From NCBI RefSeq assembly GCF_015680405.1, contig NZ_JADLJS010000010.1:79104-143103 (forward strand): a DNA stretch of 64,000 nt. Reading direction: 5' to 3'. Below the pieces are notes generated by a model, which searched no databases, was not told where the DNA came from, and saw nothing but the letters and a program-made list of their open reading frames with translations. Position 1 is the first letter of the stretch; each line of letters opens with the position of its first letter. The position numbers and the translations under genes are program-made. Source of the stretch: Pseudomonas pudica (GTDB lineage Bacteria > Pseudomonadota > Gammaproteobacteria > Pseudomonadales > Pseudomonadaceae). This document shows positions 43,509 through 51,399 of the stretch, piece by piece.

Positions 43509-43801
43509 AGCGGATGCTGTTGGTGGTGTTGCTGGGGCTGGTGTACTGGGCCTGGCACGAGCGCCAGGCTCTGGCGGACTTCCCCGGTATCCTTTCGGCC
43601 TACTCGGCCAAGGAATATTGCTCGTGCCGCTTCGTCATGGGGTTCGAGCCGGCGTATTGCCAAGGCTACGTGAAGCAATGGCTGCCGCTGAGCCTGCTGG
43701 AGGAAGACAGCCAACAGCGGCAGGTTACCGCCGAAGGCCTGGGCCGTCGCAATCAGGCCGCCTGGCAAGGCCCGCGCGAGGGCTGCCGCTTGCTGCCGTG
43801 A
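43505..43801 (+). CDS. Small cysteine-containing exported or membrane protein
   Basis: A 98-residue protein with an N-terminal hydrophobic segment (MKRMLLVVLLGLVYWAW, residues 1-17), then a short conserved-looking domain with four Cys: CSC (about 39-41), C in PAYCQGY and C in EGCRLLP. The Cys arrangement suggests disulfides in the periplasm. Translation is coupled to the serine hydrolase gene by an ATGA overlap, so it may support that enzyme. I do not recognise a named family. Confidence 0.75.
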   Translation: MKRMLLVVLLGLVYWAWHERQALADFPGILSAYSAKEYCSCRFVMGFEPAYCQGYVKQWLPLSLLEEDSQQRQVTAEGLGRRNQAAWQGPREGCRLLP

Positions 43802-43845
43802 AGGCGGGCGGGTAAGGTTGGCGGCCTGGTTTCACGAGATCTGTC

Positions 43846-44427
43846 ATGTTCAAGCTGCCCCGCCTGCTGCCCGCCTTGTTGCTGGCTTTTTGCCTGCCCG
43901 CCCATGCCAACTGGCACCTCGATGGCGAGTCTTCGCGCCTTTCGTTCATTACCGGCAAGAACGGTAATACTGCCGAAGTGCACCGCTTCCTGGTGCTGCA
44001 TGGCACGGTCGACCGCAAGGGTGTGGCCGGGCTGCGCATCGAGATGGATTCGGTGAGCAGCGGTATTCCGCTGCGTGACGAGCGCATGCGCGAGGACCTG
44101 TTCGAGGTCGAGCGCTTTGCCGAAGCCAAGGTGCAGGCGCAACTGGACCTGCGGCCGATAAACGACCTGGCCAACGGTGCCCAGATCGAACTGCGCCTGC
44201 CATTGACCGTGACCCTGCATGGCCAGTCGCACAGCTACAACGCCTTGCTGCTGGCCACCCGGCTGGACGAGCGACGCTTCCAGGTGGTGACCCTTGAGCC
44301 CTTGGTGCTGCGCGCCGAAGATTTCGGCCTGTTGCCGGGGCTGCAACGCCTGCGCAAGTTCGCCGGGCTCAAGTCCATCAACCCTTCGGTGCCGGTTAGC
44401 GCGGTGCTGATCTTCACCGCCCGCTGA
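43846..44427 (+). CDS. YceI family periplasmic protein
   Basis: A 193-residue protein with signal peptide 1-21 (MFKLPRLLPALLLAFCLPAHA) and the YceI lipocalin-like fold (NWHLDGESSRLSFITGKNGNTAEVHRFL at its start). YceI proteins bind polyisoprenoid or other lipids in the periplasm. This form differs from the common YceI by DLRPINDLANGAQIELRLPLTVTLHGQ, but the beta pattern is kept. The next gene, a cardiolipin-synthase-like protein, starts 1 nt after its stop. Confidence 0.87.
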   Translation: MFKLPRLLPALLLAFCLPAHANWHLDGESSRLSFITGKNGNTAEVHRFLVLHGTVDRKGVAGLRIEMDSVSSGIPLRDERMREDLFEVERFAEAKVQAQLDLRPINDLANGAQIELRLPLTVTLHGQSHSYNALLLATRLDERRFQVVTLEPLVLRAEDFGLLPGLQRLRKFAGLKSINPSVPVSAVLIFTAR

Positions 44428-44428
44428 C

Positions 44429-45586
44429 ATGCCGGGGCCGGTCTTTCCCTGGCGGGATGGCAACCAGTTCGAACTGCTGATCGACGGCCCCGAGTTTTTT
44501 CCGCGCATGCTCCTGGCGATCATGCGCGCCGAGTTCCAGGTCGACCTGGAGCTGTACCTGGTCGAGGCCGGTGACTGCGCGGATGCTGTGGTCGAAGCGC
44601 TGGAGCAGGCTGCCCGACGCGGCGTGCGGGTGCGCTGCCTGTTCGACGACTATGGTTCGCTGGCTTTCAACAGCAAGTTGCGTCAGCGCCTGCTGGACGC
44701 AGGTGTGTATCTGCGCTGGTACAACCGCCTGCGCTGGAAGCGTGGCCTTCGCAACCTGTACCGCGACCACCGCAAGTTGCTGCTGGTGGACGAGCGCTGG
44801 GCCGTGGTGGGTGGTACGGGCGTCACCGACGAGTTCTGGACGCCGGGCGAGGCGACCAGTGAGTGGCACGAGGTGATGGTGCAGATGCAGGGGCCGGTGG
44901 TGAGCGACTGGCAGTTGCTGTTCGACCGCCAGTGGCACGCCAACAACCGTCGCACCGCCTGGCGCCCCGCCGAGGGCTTTGGCCTGCCGCGGCTGCCCAA
45001 GGTGCCTGCGCAGGGGCAGGGCATGGGCCGGGTGGCCTATGCCGACGCCCGCCAGCACCAGGACATCCTGCATTCGCTGGTGCGGGCGATCAACAGCGGC
45101 AAGCAGCGAGTGTGGCTGGCCACGCCTTACTTCCTGCCGACCTGGAGCGTGCGCCGGTCGCTGCGCCGGGCTGCCGGCAAGGGGGTCGATGTGCGGCTGC
45201 TGCTGACCGGGCCGCGCACCGATCACCCCTCGGTACGTTACGCCGGACACCGCTATTACCCGCGCCTGCTGCGCGCCGGGGTGCGCATCTATGAGTACCA
45301 GCCTTGTTTCCTGCACCTGAAGATGGTGCTGATCGACGACTGGGTCAGTATCGGCTCATGCAACTTCGATCACTGGAACCTGCGTTTCAACCTCGAGGCC
45401 AATATCGAGGCGCTCGACCCACCACTGACGGCTGCCGTGCAGGCCAGCTTCGAGCGTGATTTCGCCTTGAGCGAGGTGGTCGACCTGGGCCACTGGAATG
45501 CCCGGCCGCTGTGGCGCCGGGTGAAGCAGCGGTTGTGGGGTTGGCTGGACCGGTTGGTGGTCAACTTGCTCGACCGTCGCGACTGA
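44429..45586 (+). CDS. Phospholipase D-family protein, cardiolipin synthase B-like
   Basis: A 385-residue protein with two HKD active-site motifs: YRDHRKLLLVDERWAVVGG (about 110-128) and FLHLKMVLIDDWVSIGS (about 292-308), each giving His, Lys and Asp. The overall layout matches ClsB/YbhO, which forms cardiolipin from phosphatidylglycerol and related lipids. There is no strong N-terminal TM pair as in ClsA. It follows YceI after 1 nt and is co-translated, suggesting a lipid-related unit. Confidence 0.88.
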   Translation: MPGPVFPWRDGNQFELLIDGPEFFPRMLLAIMRAEFQVDLELYLVEAGDCADAVVEALEQAARRGVRVRCLFDDYGSLAFNSKLRQRLLDAGVYLRWYNRLRWKRGLRNLYRDHRKLLLVDERWAVVGGTGVTDEFWTPGEATSEWHEVMVQMQGPVVSDWQLLFDRQWHANNRRTAWRPAEGFGLPRLPKVPAQGQGMGRVAYADARQHQDILHSLVRAINSGKQRVWLATPYFLPTWSVRRSLRRAAGKGVDVRLLLTGPRTDHPSVRYAGHRYYPRLLRAGVRIYEYQPCFLHLKMVLIDDWVSIGSCNFDHWNLRFNLEANIEALDPPLTAAVQASFERDFALSEVVDLGHWNARPLWRRVKQRLWGWLDRLVVNLLDRRD

Positions 45587-45637
45587 GACCGGCTATCGTG
45601 CAGTGACTGTCTCAAGGCAATCGAAGGAGTGGGTGCG

Positions 45638-46216
45638 ATGACGGCGAAGAAGATTCTCATGTTGGTCGGCGACTACGTCGAAGATTACGAAGTCATGGTG
45701 CCGTTCCAGGCGTTGAGCATGGTCGGGCACACGGTGCATGCGGTATGCCCGGAAAAGGTCGCGGGGCAGACTGTGCGCACCGCGATTCATGATTTCGAGG
45801 GAGAACAGACCTACAGCGAAAAGCCGGGGCACAACTTTGCCCTGAACTACGATTTCGTGCGGGTGCGTGCCGAGGGTTATGACGCGTTGTTGATCCCCGG
45901 TGGCCGTGCACCGGAGTACCTGCGTCTGGATGAGCGGGTGCTGGAACTGGTGCGGGCGTTCGACCAGGCTGGCAAGCCGATCGCGGCCGTATGCCATGGT
46001 GCCCAGCTGTTGGCGGCGGCCGGCGTGCTGGAAGGGCGCGAATGCAGTGCGTACCCGGCGTGTGCGCCGGAAGTGCGCTTGGCGGGCGGGACATTCATCG
46101 ATATCGCGGTGGACCAGGCGCATGTGGACGGCAACCTGGTGACGGCACCGGCATGGCCGGCGCATCCGGCGTGGCTGGCGGCATTCCTCAAGGTGCTTGG
46201 TACCCGTATTGCCTGA
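45638..46216 (+). CDS. DJ-1/PfpI family protein
   Basis: A 192-residue cytoplasmic protein with the nucleophile elbow [18 protein letters not shown], giving the catalytic Cys (about 116) and His, and the Glu region GGRAPEYLR. This is the PfpI/YhbO branch, linked to stress protection, protein deglycase or chaperone claims, and amidase-like chemistry. The ATG at 45638 is chosen with GAAGGAG 8 nt upstream; a GTG at 45629 overlaps that site. It is monocistronic. Confidence 0.9.
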   Translation: MTAKKILMLVGDYVEDYEVMVPFQALSMVGHTVHAVCPEKVAGQTVRTAIHDFEGEQTYSEKPGHNFALNYDFVRVRAEGYDALLIPGGRAPEYLRLDERVLELVRAFDQAGKPIAAVCHGAQLLAAAGVLEGRECSAYPACAPEVRLAGGTFIDIAVDQAHVDGNLVTAPAWPAHPAWLAAFLKVLGTRIA

Positions 46217-46217
46217 C

Positions 46218-46313
46218 AGGGCCCTATCGCCGGCAAGCCAGCTCCCACAGGTTTAGCGAAGGTTTCAAGACCTGCGAAGTAGCTGTGGGAGCTGGCTTGC
46301 CGGCGATGAGGCC
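46218..46313. repeat. REP pair after the DJ-1/PfpI gene
   Basis: 'GGCCCTATCGCCGGCAAGCCAGCTCCCACAGG' with its mirror, between convergent genes. Confidence 0.85.
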
Positions 46314-46345
46314 AGTGCAGGCAACACAGCTCAACTCAACCAGGC

Positions 46346-46744
46346 TTAACCCACCTGCTCAACCCAGTCATTGAGGTTGTAGTAGTTGGTCACCCGGGCA
46401 ATCTTCCCGCAATGGATATAGAAGAACGCCCCCGCCGGCAGTACATAGGTCTGCCCGTTGGCCGCCGGCAACCCTTCGTCATCGGCCAGATATTCCCCAT
46501 GCACGGTGAACTCGGCTGCCGCGCGGCTGCCGTCGGCGTTCTGCATCACTACGATATCGGCCAGGCGCTCGCGGTAGCAGCGGTTCATCTTGTCCATGAA
46601 CGCTGCAAACCGCGCCTTGCCCATCTGCCGCTCGCCCTGGTTGATGTCGTGGATCACATCCTCGCTGAGCAGGGCGAGAAAGGCCGGCATGTCGCCAGCG
46701 TTGAAGGCGGCGTAGTAAGCATTTACCAGTTCGGTAGCGGTCAT
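46346..46744 (-). CDS. Nuclear transport factor 2/SnoaL-like family protein
   Basis: A 132-residue protein of the cone-shaped NTF2-like fold: ELVNAYYAAFNAGDMPAFLALLSEDVIHDIN at the start, FTVHGEYLADDEGLPAANGQ and FFYIHCGKIARVTNYYNLNDWV at the end. Members include ketosteroid isomerases, hydrolases and binding proteins. Length and the C-terminal NYYN motif match 'ketosteroid isomerase-related' proteins. Function unknown. It is divergent from the GNAT gene. Confidence 0.85.
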   Translation of the reverse strand: MTATELVNAYYAAFNAGDMPAFLALLSEDVIHDINQGERQMGKARFAAFMDKMNRCYRERLADIVVMQNADGSRAAAEFTVHGEYLADDEGLPAANGQTYVLPAGAFFYIHCGKIARVTNYYNLNDWVEQVG

Positions 46745-46859
46745 GGAACAATACCTGTCGTGGAGGGAAAAGGCGGGTCGTTGCTCCGGATGATAGGGTT
46801 TCCCCTCAAGCCCGGCTTAGCCGAGCGCGTCATCCACATCGACAAAACGACCGCCAAGC

Positions 46860-47450
46860 ATGGAAATACGCCTGTTGCACGGCGCCGCTATCGCGCCTTA
46901 CATCGATGACCTCGCTCGCCTGCGCCTTACCGTGTTCCGCGAGTTTCCCTACCTTTATGACGGCACCCCGGAGTACGAGGCCGACTACCTGGCCACCTAT
47001 GCCCGCTCCGGGCGCAGCCTGGTGGTGCTGGCGCTGGACGACGGCAAGGTCGTTGGCGCCTCCACCGGCCTGCCGCTGGTCGATGTCGCCCCCGAGTTCC
47101 AGCAGCCGTTCCTGGCCCAGGGGCGCGACCCGGCCAGCGTGTACTACTTCGGTGAGTCGGTGGTACTGCCCGAGTACCGTGGCCAGGGCTTGGGGGTGCG
47201 CTTTTTCATCGAGCGCGAGTCCTACGCGCACAAGCTGGCCGAGTTCGACTACTGCGCGTTCTGCGCGGTAGAGCGGCCAGGTGTGCATCCACGGCGCCCC
47301 GCGGACTACAAGCCATTGCATGGCTTCTGGCGTAACCGCGGCTTCCTGCACGACCCGTCGCTGCGCACCAGCTACGCCTGGCGCGACCTGGACGAGCAGG
47401 AAAGCTCCGATAAGCTGATGTCGTTCTGGCTCAAGGAATTGCCGATATGA
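46860..47450 (+). CDS. GNAT family N-acetyltransferase
   Basis: A 196-residue acyl-CoA-dependent transferase. The acetyl-CoA binding motif A is VVLPEYRGQGLGVRFFIERE (about 101-120), following ASVYYFGESV. The opening MEIRLLHGAAIAPYIDDLARLRLTVFREFPYLYDG is typical of a clade found next to or fused with nitrilase-type hydrolases. The next gene overlaps by 4 nt (ATGA), so the two proteins probably act on the same pathway. The substrate is unknown. Confidence 0.87.
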   Translation: MEIRLLHGAAIAPYIDDLARLRLTVFREFPYLYDGTPEYEADYLATYARSGRSLVVLALDDGKVVGASTGLPLVDVAPEFQQPFLAQGRDPASVYYFGESVVLPEYRGQGLGVRFFIERESYAHKLAEFDYCAFCAVERPGVHPRRPADYKPLHGFWRNRGFLHDPSLRTSYAWRDLDEQESSDKLMSFWLKELPI

Positions 47451-48319
47451 TCCGCCTGGCGGCCTGCCAGTACGCCATCGAGCTGCATGAAACCTGGGAG
47501 ACCTATGCCGACCACCTGCAAGGCCTGTGCGCCGAAGCAGTGGAGGCGGGGGCCCGCCTGCTGCTGTTGCCGGAGTACGCCGGGCTGGTGCTCAGCGGGC
47601 AACTGAGTGCCGAGCAGCGAGGTGACCTGAAGGCCTCCATCGCCGGCATCCAGCCGCTGATCGAACCTTGGAAAGCCCTGTGCGAGAGCCTTGCCCGGCG
47701 CTGGGGTATCTACCTGCAACCGGGTAGCGTACCGGTGCTGGACAGCGACGGGCGCTACCGCAACCGTGCCTGGCTGTTCGGCCCCAAGGGTGTGCTGGGT
47801 TTCCAGGACAAGCTGATGATGACCCGCTTCGAGCGCGAGCAGTGGGACATCGCGGCGGGGCAGGGGCTGCAGGTGTTCGACACCGAACTGGGGCGCCTGG
47901 GCATCCTGATCTGTTATGACAATGAATTCCCGATGCTGGCGCGGCGCCTGGCCGAGGGTGGTGCCGACCTGATCCTGGCGCCGAGCTGTACCGACACCGA
48001 GGCGGGATACCACCGGGTGCGTATCGGTGCCCAGGCGCGGGCGCTGGAGAACCAGATCGCGGTGTTGCAGAGCCCTACGGTCGGGCTGGCGCCCTGGTCG
48101 CCGGCGCTGGACGAGAATATCGGCCGTGCAGGGTTGTTCGTGCCACCGGATCATGGAATGCCGGGGGATGGGGTGGTGGCCTTGAGTGAAGAATCGAGCC
48201 CTGCCAACAGTCAGTGGCTGGTCTGTGAGGTGGACCTTGAGGAAGTACGGCGGGTGAGGCGGGAAGGGCAGGTGTTTACCCGCAGGGACTGGCCGGAGCA
48301 GTTTGACAGAGTCCTGTGA
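47447..48319 (+). CDS. Carbon-nitrogen hydrolase (nitrilase superfamily)
   Basis: A 290-residue enzyme with the full Glu-Lys-Cys triad: Glu in LLLPEYAG (about 42), Lys in FQDKLMMTRFE (about 124) and Cys in GILICYDNEFP (about 159). The superfamily hydrolyses amides and nitriles. Coupling with a GNAT gene suggests processing of an N-acyl compound. The ATG overlaps the stop of the GNAT gene. Confidence 0.9.
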   Translation: MIRLAACQYAIELHETWETYADHLQGLCAEAVEAGARLLLLPEYAGLVLSGQLSAEQRGDLKASIAGIQPLIEPWKALCESLARRWGIYLQPGSVPVLDSDGRYRNRAWLFGPKGVLGFQDKLMMTRFEREQWDIAAGQGLQVFDTELGRLGILICYDNEFPMLARRLAEGGADLILAPSCTDTEAGYHRVRIGAQARALENQIAVLQSPTVGLAPWSPALDENIGRAGLFVPPDHGMPGDGVVALSEESSPANSQWLVCEVDLEEVRRVRREGQVFTRRDWPEQFDRVL

Positions 48320-48325
48320 AAACAG

Positions 48326-48427
48326 CGGCGGCCTCTTCGCGGGCTTGCCCGCTCCCACAGGTACAGCGCAAGCCCGAGGGCTACGAGTTACCTGTGGGAG
48401 CGGGCAAGCCCGCGAAGAGGCCGCCGC
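48326..48427. repeat. REP pair between the nitrilase and fumarase genes
   Basis: GCGGCGGCCTCTTCGCGGGC and its mirror, with 'TTGCCCGCTCCCACAGG' arms. It lies between convergent genes. Confidence 0.85.
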
Positions 48428-48440
48428 CGTTACATCAGGC

Positions 48441-49964
48441 TTACTTCACTTCGACTGCCAGGCTCTGGGCAATCTTGCTCTGCCACAGGGCAGGGCCAGT
48501 GATGTGTACCGACTCACCGTTGCTGTCCACGGCGACGGTCACCGGCATGTCCTTGACCTCGAACTCGTAGATCGCTTCCATGCCCAGCTCGGCGAAGGCC
48601 AGGACCTTCGACTTGCGGATGGCCTGGGCTACCAGGTAGGCAGCGCCGCCGACGGCCATCAGGTACACGGCCTTGTTGTCCTTGATCGCTTCGATGGCGG
48701 CAGGGCCGCGCTCGGACTTGCCGATCATGCCCAGCAGGCCGGTCTGCTCGAGGATCTGGCGGGTGAACTTGTCCATGCGGGTGGCGGTGGTCGGGCCGGC
48801 AGGGCCTACCACTTCGTCACCGACCGGGTCGACCGGGCCTACGTAGTAGATGAAGCGGCCCTTCAGGTCCACCGGCAGCTCTTCGCCACGGTTGAGCATT
48901 TCGACCATGCGCTTGTGCGCGGCGTCGCGGCCGGTCAGCATCTTGCCGTTGAGCAGGATGGTTTCGCCCGGCTTCCAGCTGGCGACTTCTTCCGGGGTGA
49001 TGGCGTCGAGGTTGACGCGACGGGCGCTCGGGCCGGCTTCCCAGACGATTTCCGGGTAGGCGTCCAGCGACGGCGCTTCCAGTTCGGCCGGGCCGGAGCC
49101 ATCGAGCACGAAGTGGGCGTGGCGGGTAGCGGCGCAGTTGGGGATCATGCACACCGGCAGCGAAGCGGCGTGAGTCGGGTAGTCCATGATCTTGACGTCG
49201 AGCACGGTGGTCAGGCCACCCAGGCCCTGGGCGCCAATGCCCAGCTGGTTGACCTTCTCGAACAGCTCCAGGCGGATTTCTTCCAGGCGGTTCTGCGGGC
49301 CACGGGCTTTCAGTTCGTGGATGTCGATGGACTCCATCAACACTTCCTTGGCCATCACGGCGGCCTTTTCGGCGGTACCGCCGATGCCGATGCCGAGCAT
49401 GCCAGGCGGGCACCAGCCAGCGCCCATGGTCGGGACGGTCTTCAGTACCCAGTCGACGATCGAGTCGGACGGGTTGAGCATGGCCATCTTCGACTTGTTC
49501 TCCGAGCCGCCGCCCTTGGCTGCGACATCGACCTCGACCTTGTCGCCGGGGACGATGGAGTAGTGGATCACTGCCGGAGTGTTGTCCTTGGTGTTCTTGC
49601 GGGCACCGGCCGGGTCGGCCAGGATCGAAGCGCGCAGCACGTTTTCAGGCAGGTTGTAGGCGCGACGCACACCTTCGTTGATCATGTCGTCGACGCTCAT
49701 GGTGGCGCCGTCCCAGCGCACGTCCATGCCCACGCGGATGAACACGGTGACGATACCGGTGTCCTGGCAGATTGGGCGATGGCCGGTGGCGCACATGCGC
49801 GAGTTGATCAGGATCTGGGCGATGGAATCGCGTGCAGCAGGCGACTCTTCACGCAGATAGGCCTCGTGCATGGCCTGGATGAAATCGACGGGGTGGTAGT
49901 ACGAGATGAATTGCAGGGCGTCGGCGACGCTCTGAATCAGGTCGTCTTGCTTGATCACGGTCAT
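48441..49964 (-). CDS. fumA: Class I fumarate hydratase (iron-sulfur type)
   Basis: A 507-residue one-chain class I fumarase that hydrates fumarate to malate in the TCA cycle with a [4Fe-4S] cluster. The cluster Cys region is CATGHRPICQDTG near residues 58-70, with a further Cys in MGAGWCPPGMLGIGIGG. The C-terminal TtdB-like half holds FIYYVGPVDPVG and the tail MPVTVAVDSNGESVHITGPALWQSKI. The start at 49964 gives MTVIKQDDLIQSV; longer frames are unlikely. It is a single-gene unit. Confidence 0.92.
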   Translation of the reverse strand: MTVIKQDDLIQSVADALQFISYYHPVDFIQAMHEAYLREESPAARDSIAQILINSRMCATGHRPICQDTGIVTVFIRVGMDVRWDGATMSVDDMINEGVRRAYNLPENVLRASILADPAGARKNTKDNTPAVIHYSIVPGDKVEVDVAAKGGGSENKSKMAMLNPSDSIVDWVLKTVPTMGAGWCPPGMLGIGIGGTAEKAAVMAKEVLMESIDIHELKARGPQNRLEEIRLELFEKVNQLGIGAQGLGGLTTVLDVKIMDYPTHAASLPVCMIPNCAATRHAHFVLDGSGPAELEAPSLDAYPEIVWEAGPSARRVNLDAITPEEVASWKPGETILLNGKMLTGRDAAHKRMVEMLNRGEELPVDLKGRFIYYVGPVDPVGDEVVGPAGPTTATRMDKFTRQILEQTGLLGMIGKSERGPAAIEAIKDNKAVYLMAVGGAAYLVAQAIRKSKVLAFAELGMEAIYEFEVKDMPVTVAVDSNGESVHITGPALWQSKIAQSLAVEVK

Positions 49965-50189
49965 GCAGCGCGCTCCTCTTAAAGACGGGAACATTCATTA
50001 CGGCGCTCGACGGTGCCGACCAGCGTGTCGAAGCGCCTTGCAAGGCGCCGGCAGGTCGGGCCGACGGAAAAAGGCGCGGCAGTATAGCGCGCATCCGTGC
50101 CGGGCACACCTGCGGCCGGTCTGGGACCATGGTCGGCAGCTGGCAGGCATTGTTCTTGCTGACTTGTTGTTGAGATAGGATGCTTGGAA
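49965..50189 (-). promoter_or_regulatory. Upstream region of fumarase
   Basis: The gap to the next gene is 376 nt. A minus-strand TATACT, at 50081-50086, is a candidate -10 about 117 nt before the start, and GGCGCC-rich inverted repeats occur near 50033-50058. I see no other feature apart from the repeat pair that follows. Confidence 0.3.
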
Positions 50190-50308
50190 GGGGCTGCCCT
50201 GCAGCCCATTCGCCGGCAAGCCAGCTCCCACACCATTGCACCAGGCCTGAAGCTTGCACATTACCTGTGGGAGTTGGCTTGCCGGCGAATGGGCCGCAAA
50301 GCGGCCCC
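50190..50308. repeat. REP pair upstream of the ferredoxin reductase gene
   Basis: GGGGCTGCCCTGCAGCCC, 'ATTCGCCGGCAAGCCAGCTCCCACA' and the mirrored unit ending GCCGCAAAGCGGCCCC. Confidence 0.85.
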
Positions 50309-50340
50309 AGAAACTCAAGAGCTGGAAGAGATAGCTGAAA

Positions 50341-51261
50341 ATGCCCGAACTTTGCGTGGGCGAGCGCCGCTGGGCGGTGCCGACCGGCAGCAACCTGCTC
50401 GATGCCTTGAACGAGGCCGGGCTGAATGTGCCCTACAGTTGCCGCGCCGGCAGTTGCCATGCCTGCCTGGTGCACTGTCTGGGCGGGCAACCGCTGGACG
50501 CCATGCCCGAGGCCCTGGCGCAGGACAAGCATGCCCAGGGCTGGCGCCTGGCCTGCCAGTGCCGGGTAGTCGAGGACCTGCGCGTAGCGCTGTTCGACCC
50601 GCAGCAGGATGGCGTGCCAGCGCAGGTCTGCGCCCTGGACTGGTTCGGCGATGTGCTGCGCGTGCGGCTACGCCCCGAACGGGCAATACGTTACCAGGCG
50701 GGGCAGCATGTGGTGCTGTGGAATGGCGCGCTGGCGCGGCCTTACTCCTTGGCCAGCCTGCCGGGAGAAGATGATTTTCTCGAGTTTCATATCGACTGCC
50801 AGCGCCCCGGCGCCTTCTGTGACAAGGCCCGTGGCTTGCAGCTGGGTGATGTGCTGCGCCTGGGCGAACTCAGGGGTGGGGCCTTGCATTACGACCCGGA
50901 CTGGCAGCAGCGGCCGCTGTGGTTGCTGGCGGCGGGGACCGGGTTGGCGCCATTGTGGGGCATCTTGCGCGAGGCCCTGCGGCAGGGGCACCAAGGGGAA
51001 ATCAGGGTCATGCATGTGGCGCGCGAAGGCGTTGGGCATTATCTGGCCGAGCCGTTGCGAGAGATGGCGAATGTGAATGTCGAGTTGGTACTGGCAGAGC
51101 AGCTGGATGAAGCGTTGGCCGGGTTGCGGCCGTCATCGCGGCAGACGGTGGCGCTGGTGTGCGGGGCGCCGGGGAGTGTCGAGCGGTTTGCCCGTCGGCT
51201 CTTCATTGCCGGGGTGCCGCGCGGGCAGGTGTTTGCCGATGTGTTTGTCGAGCATGCCTGA
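50341..51261 (+). CDS. Iron-sulfur flavin oxidoreductase (2Fe-2S ferredoxin reductase)
   Basis: A 306-residue electron-transfer protein. Residues 1-90 are a plant-type [2Fe-2S] ferredoxin domain with Cys ligands in YSCRAGSCHACLVHC and LACQC. Residues 95-190 are an FAD domain (RPYSLAS, the flavin motif), and 200-300 an NAD domain (LLAAGTGLAPLWGIL, LVCGAPGSVERFARRLF). It is built like the reductase parts of aromatic oxygenases and methane monooxygenase. No oxygenase gene lies nearby, so its partner is unknown. Confidence 0.88.
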   Translation: MPELCVGERRWAVPTGSNLLDALNEAGLNVPYSCRAGSCHACLVHCLGGQPLDAMPEALAQDKHAQGWRLACQCRVVEDLRVALFDPQQDGVPAQVCALDWFGDVLRVRLRPERAIRYQAGQHVVLWNGALARPYSLASLPGEDDFLEFHIDCQRPGAFCDKARGLQLGDVLRLGELRGGALHYDPDWQQRPLWLLAAGTGLAPLWGILREALRQGHQGEIRVMHVAREGVGHYLAEPLREMANVNVELVLAEQLDEALAGLRPSSRQTVALVCGAPGSVERFARRLFIAGVPRGQVFADVFVEHA

Positions 51262-51279
51262 GGCATTTGTGTTGATCGT

Positions 51280-51377
51280 GCCGGCCCATTCGCGGGCACG
51301 CCCGCTCCCACAGGTACAGCGCAAGCCTCAGGCTTGTTGCTAACCCTGTGGGAGCGGGCGTGCCCGCGAACGGGGCC
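51280..51377. repeat. REP pair between the ferredoxin reductase and pyruvate kinase genes
   Basis: 'GCCGGCCCATTCGCGGGCACGCCCGCTCCCACAGG' with mirror 'CCTGTGGGAGCGGGCGTGCCCGCGAACGGGGCC'. Confidence 0.85.
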
Positions 51378-51399
51378 ATGGCGCGGCCCCTTGGCGGGA

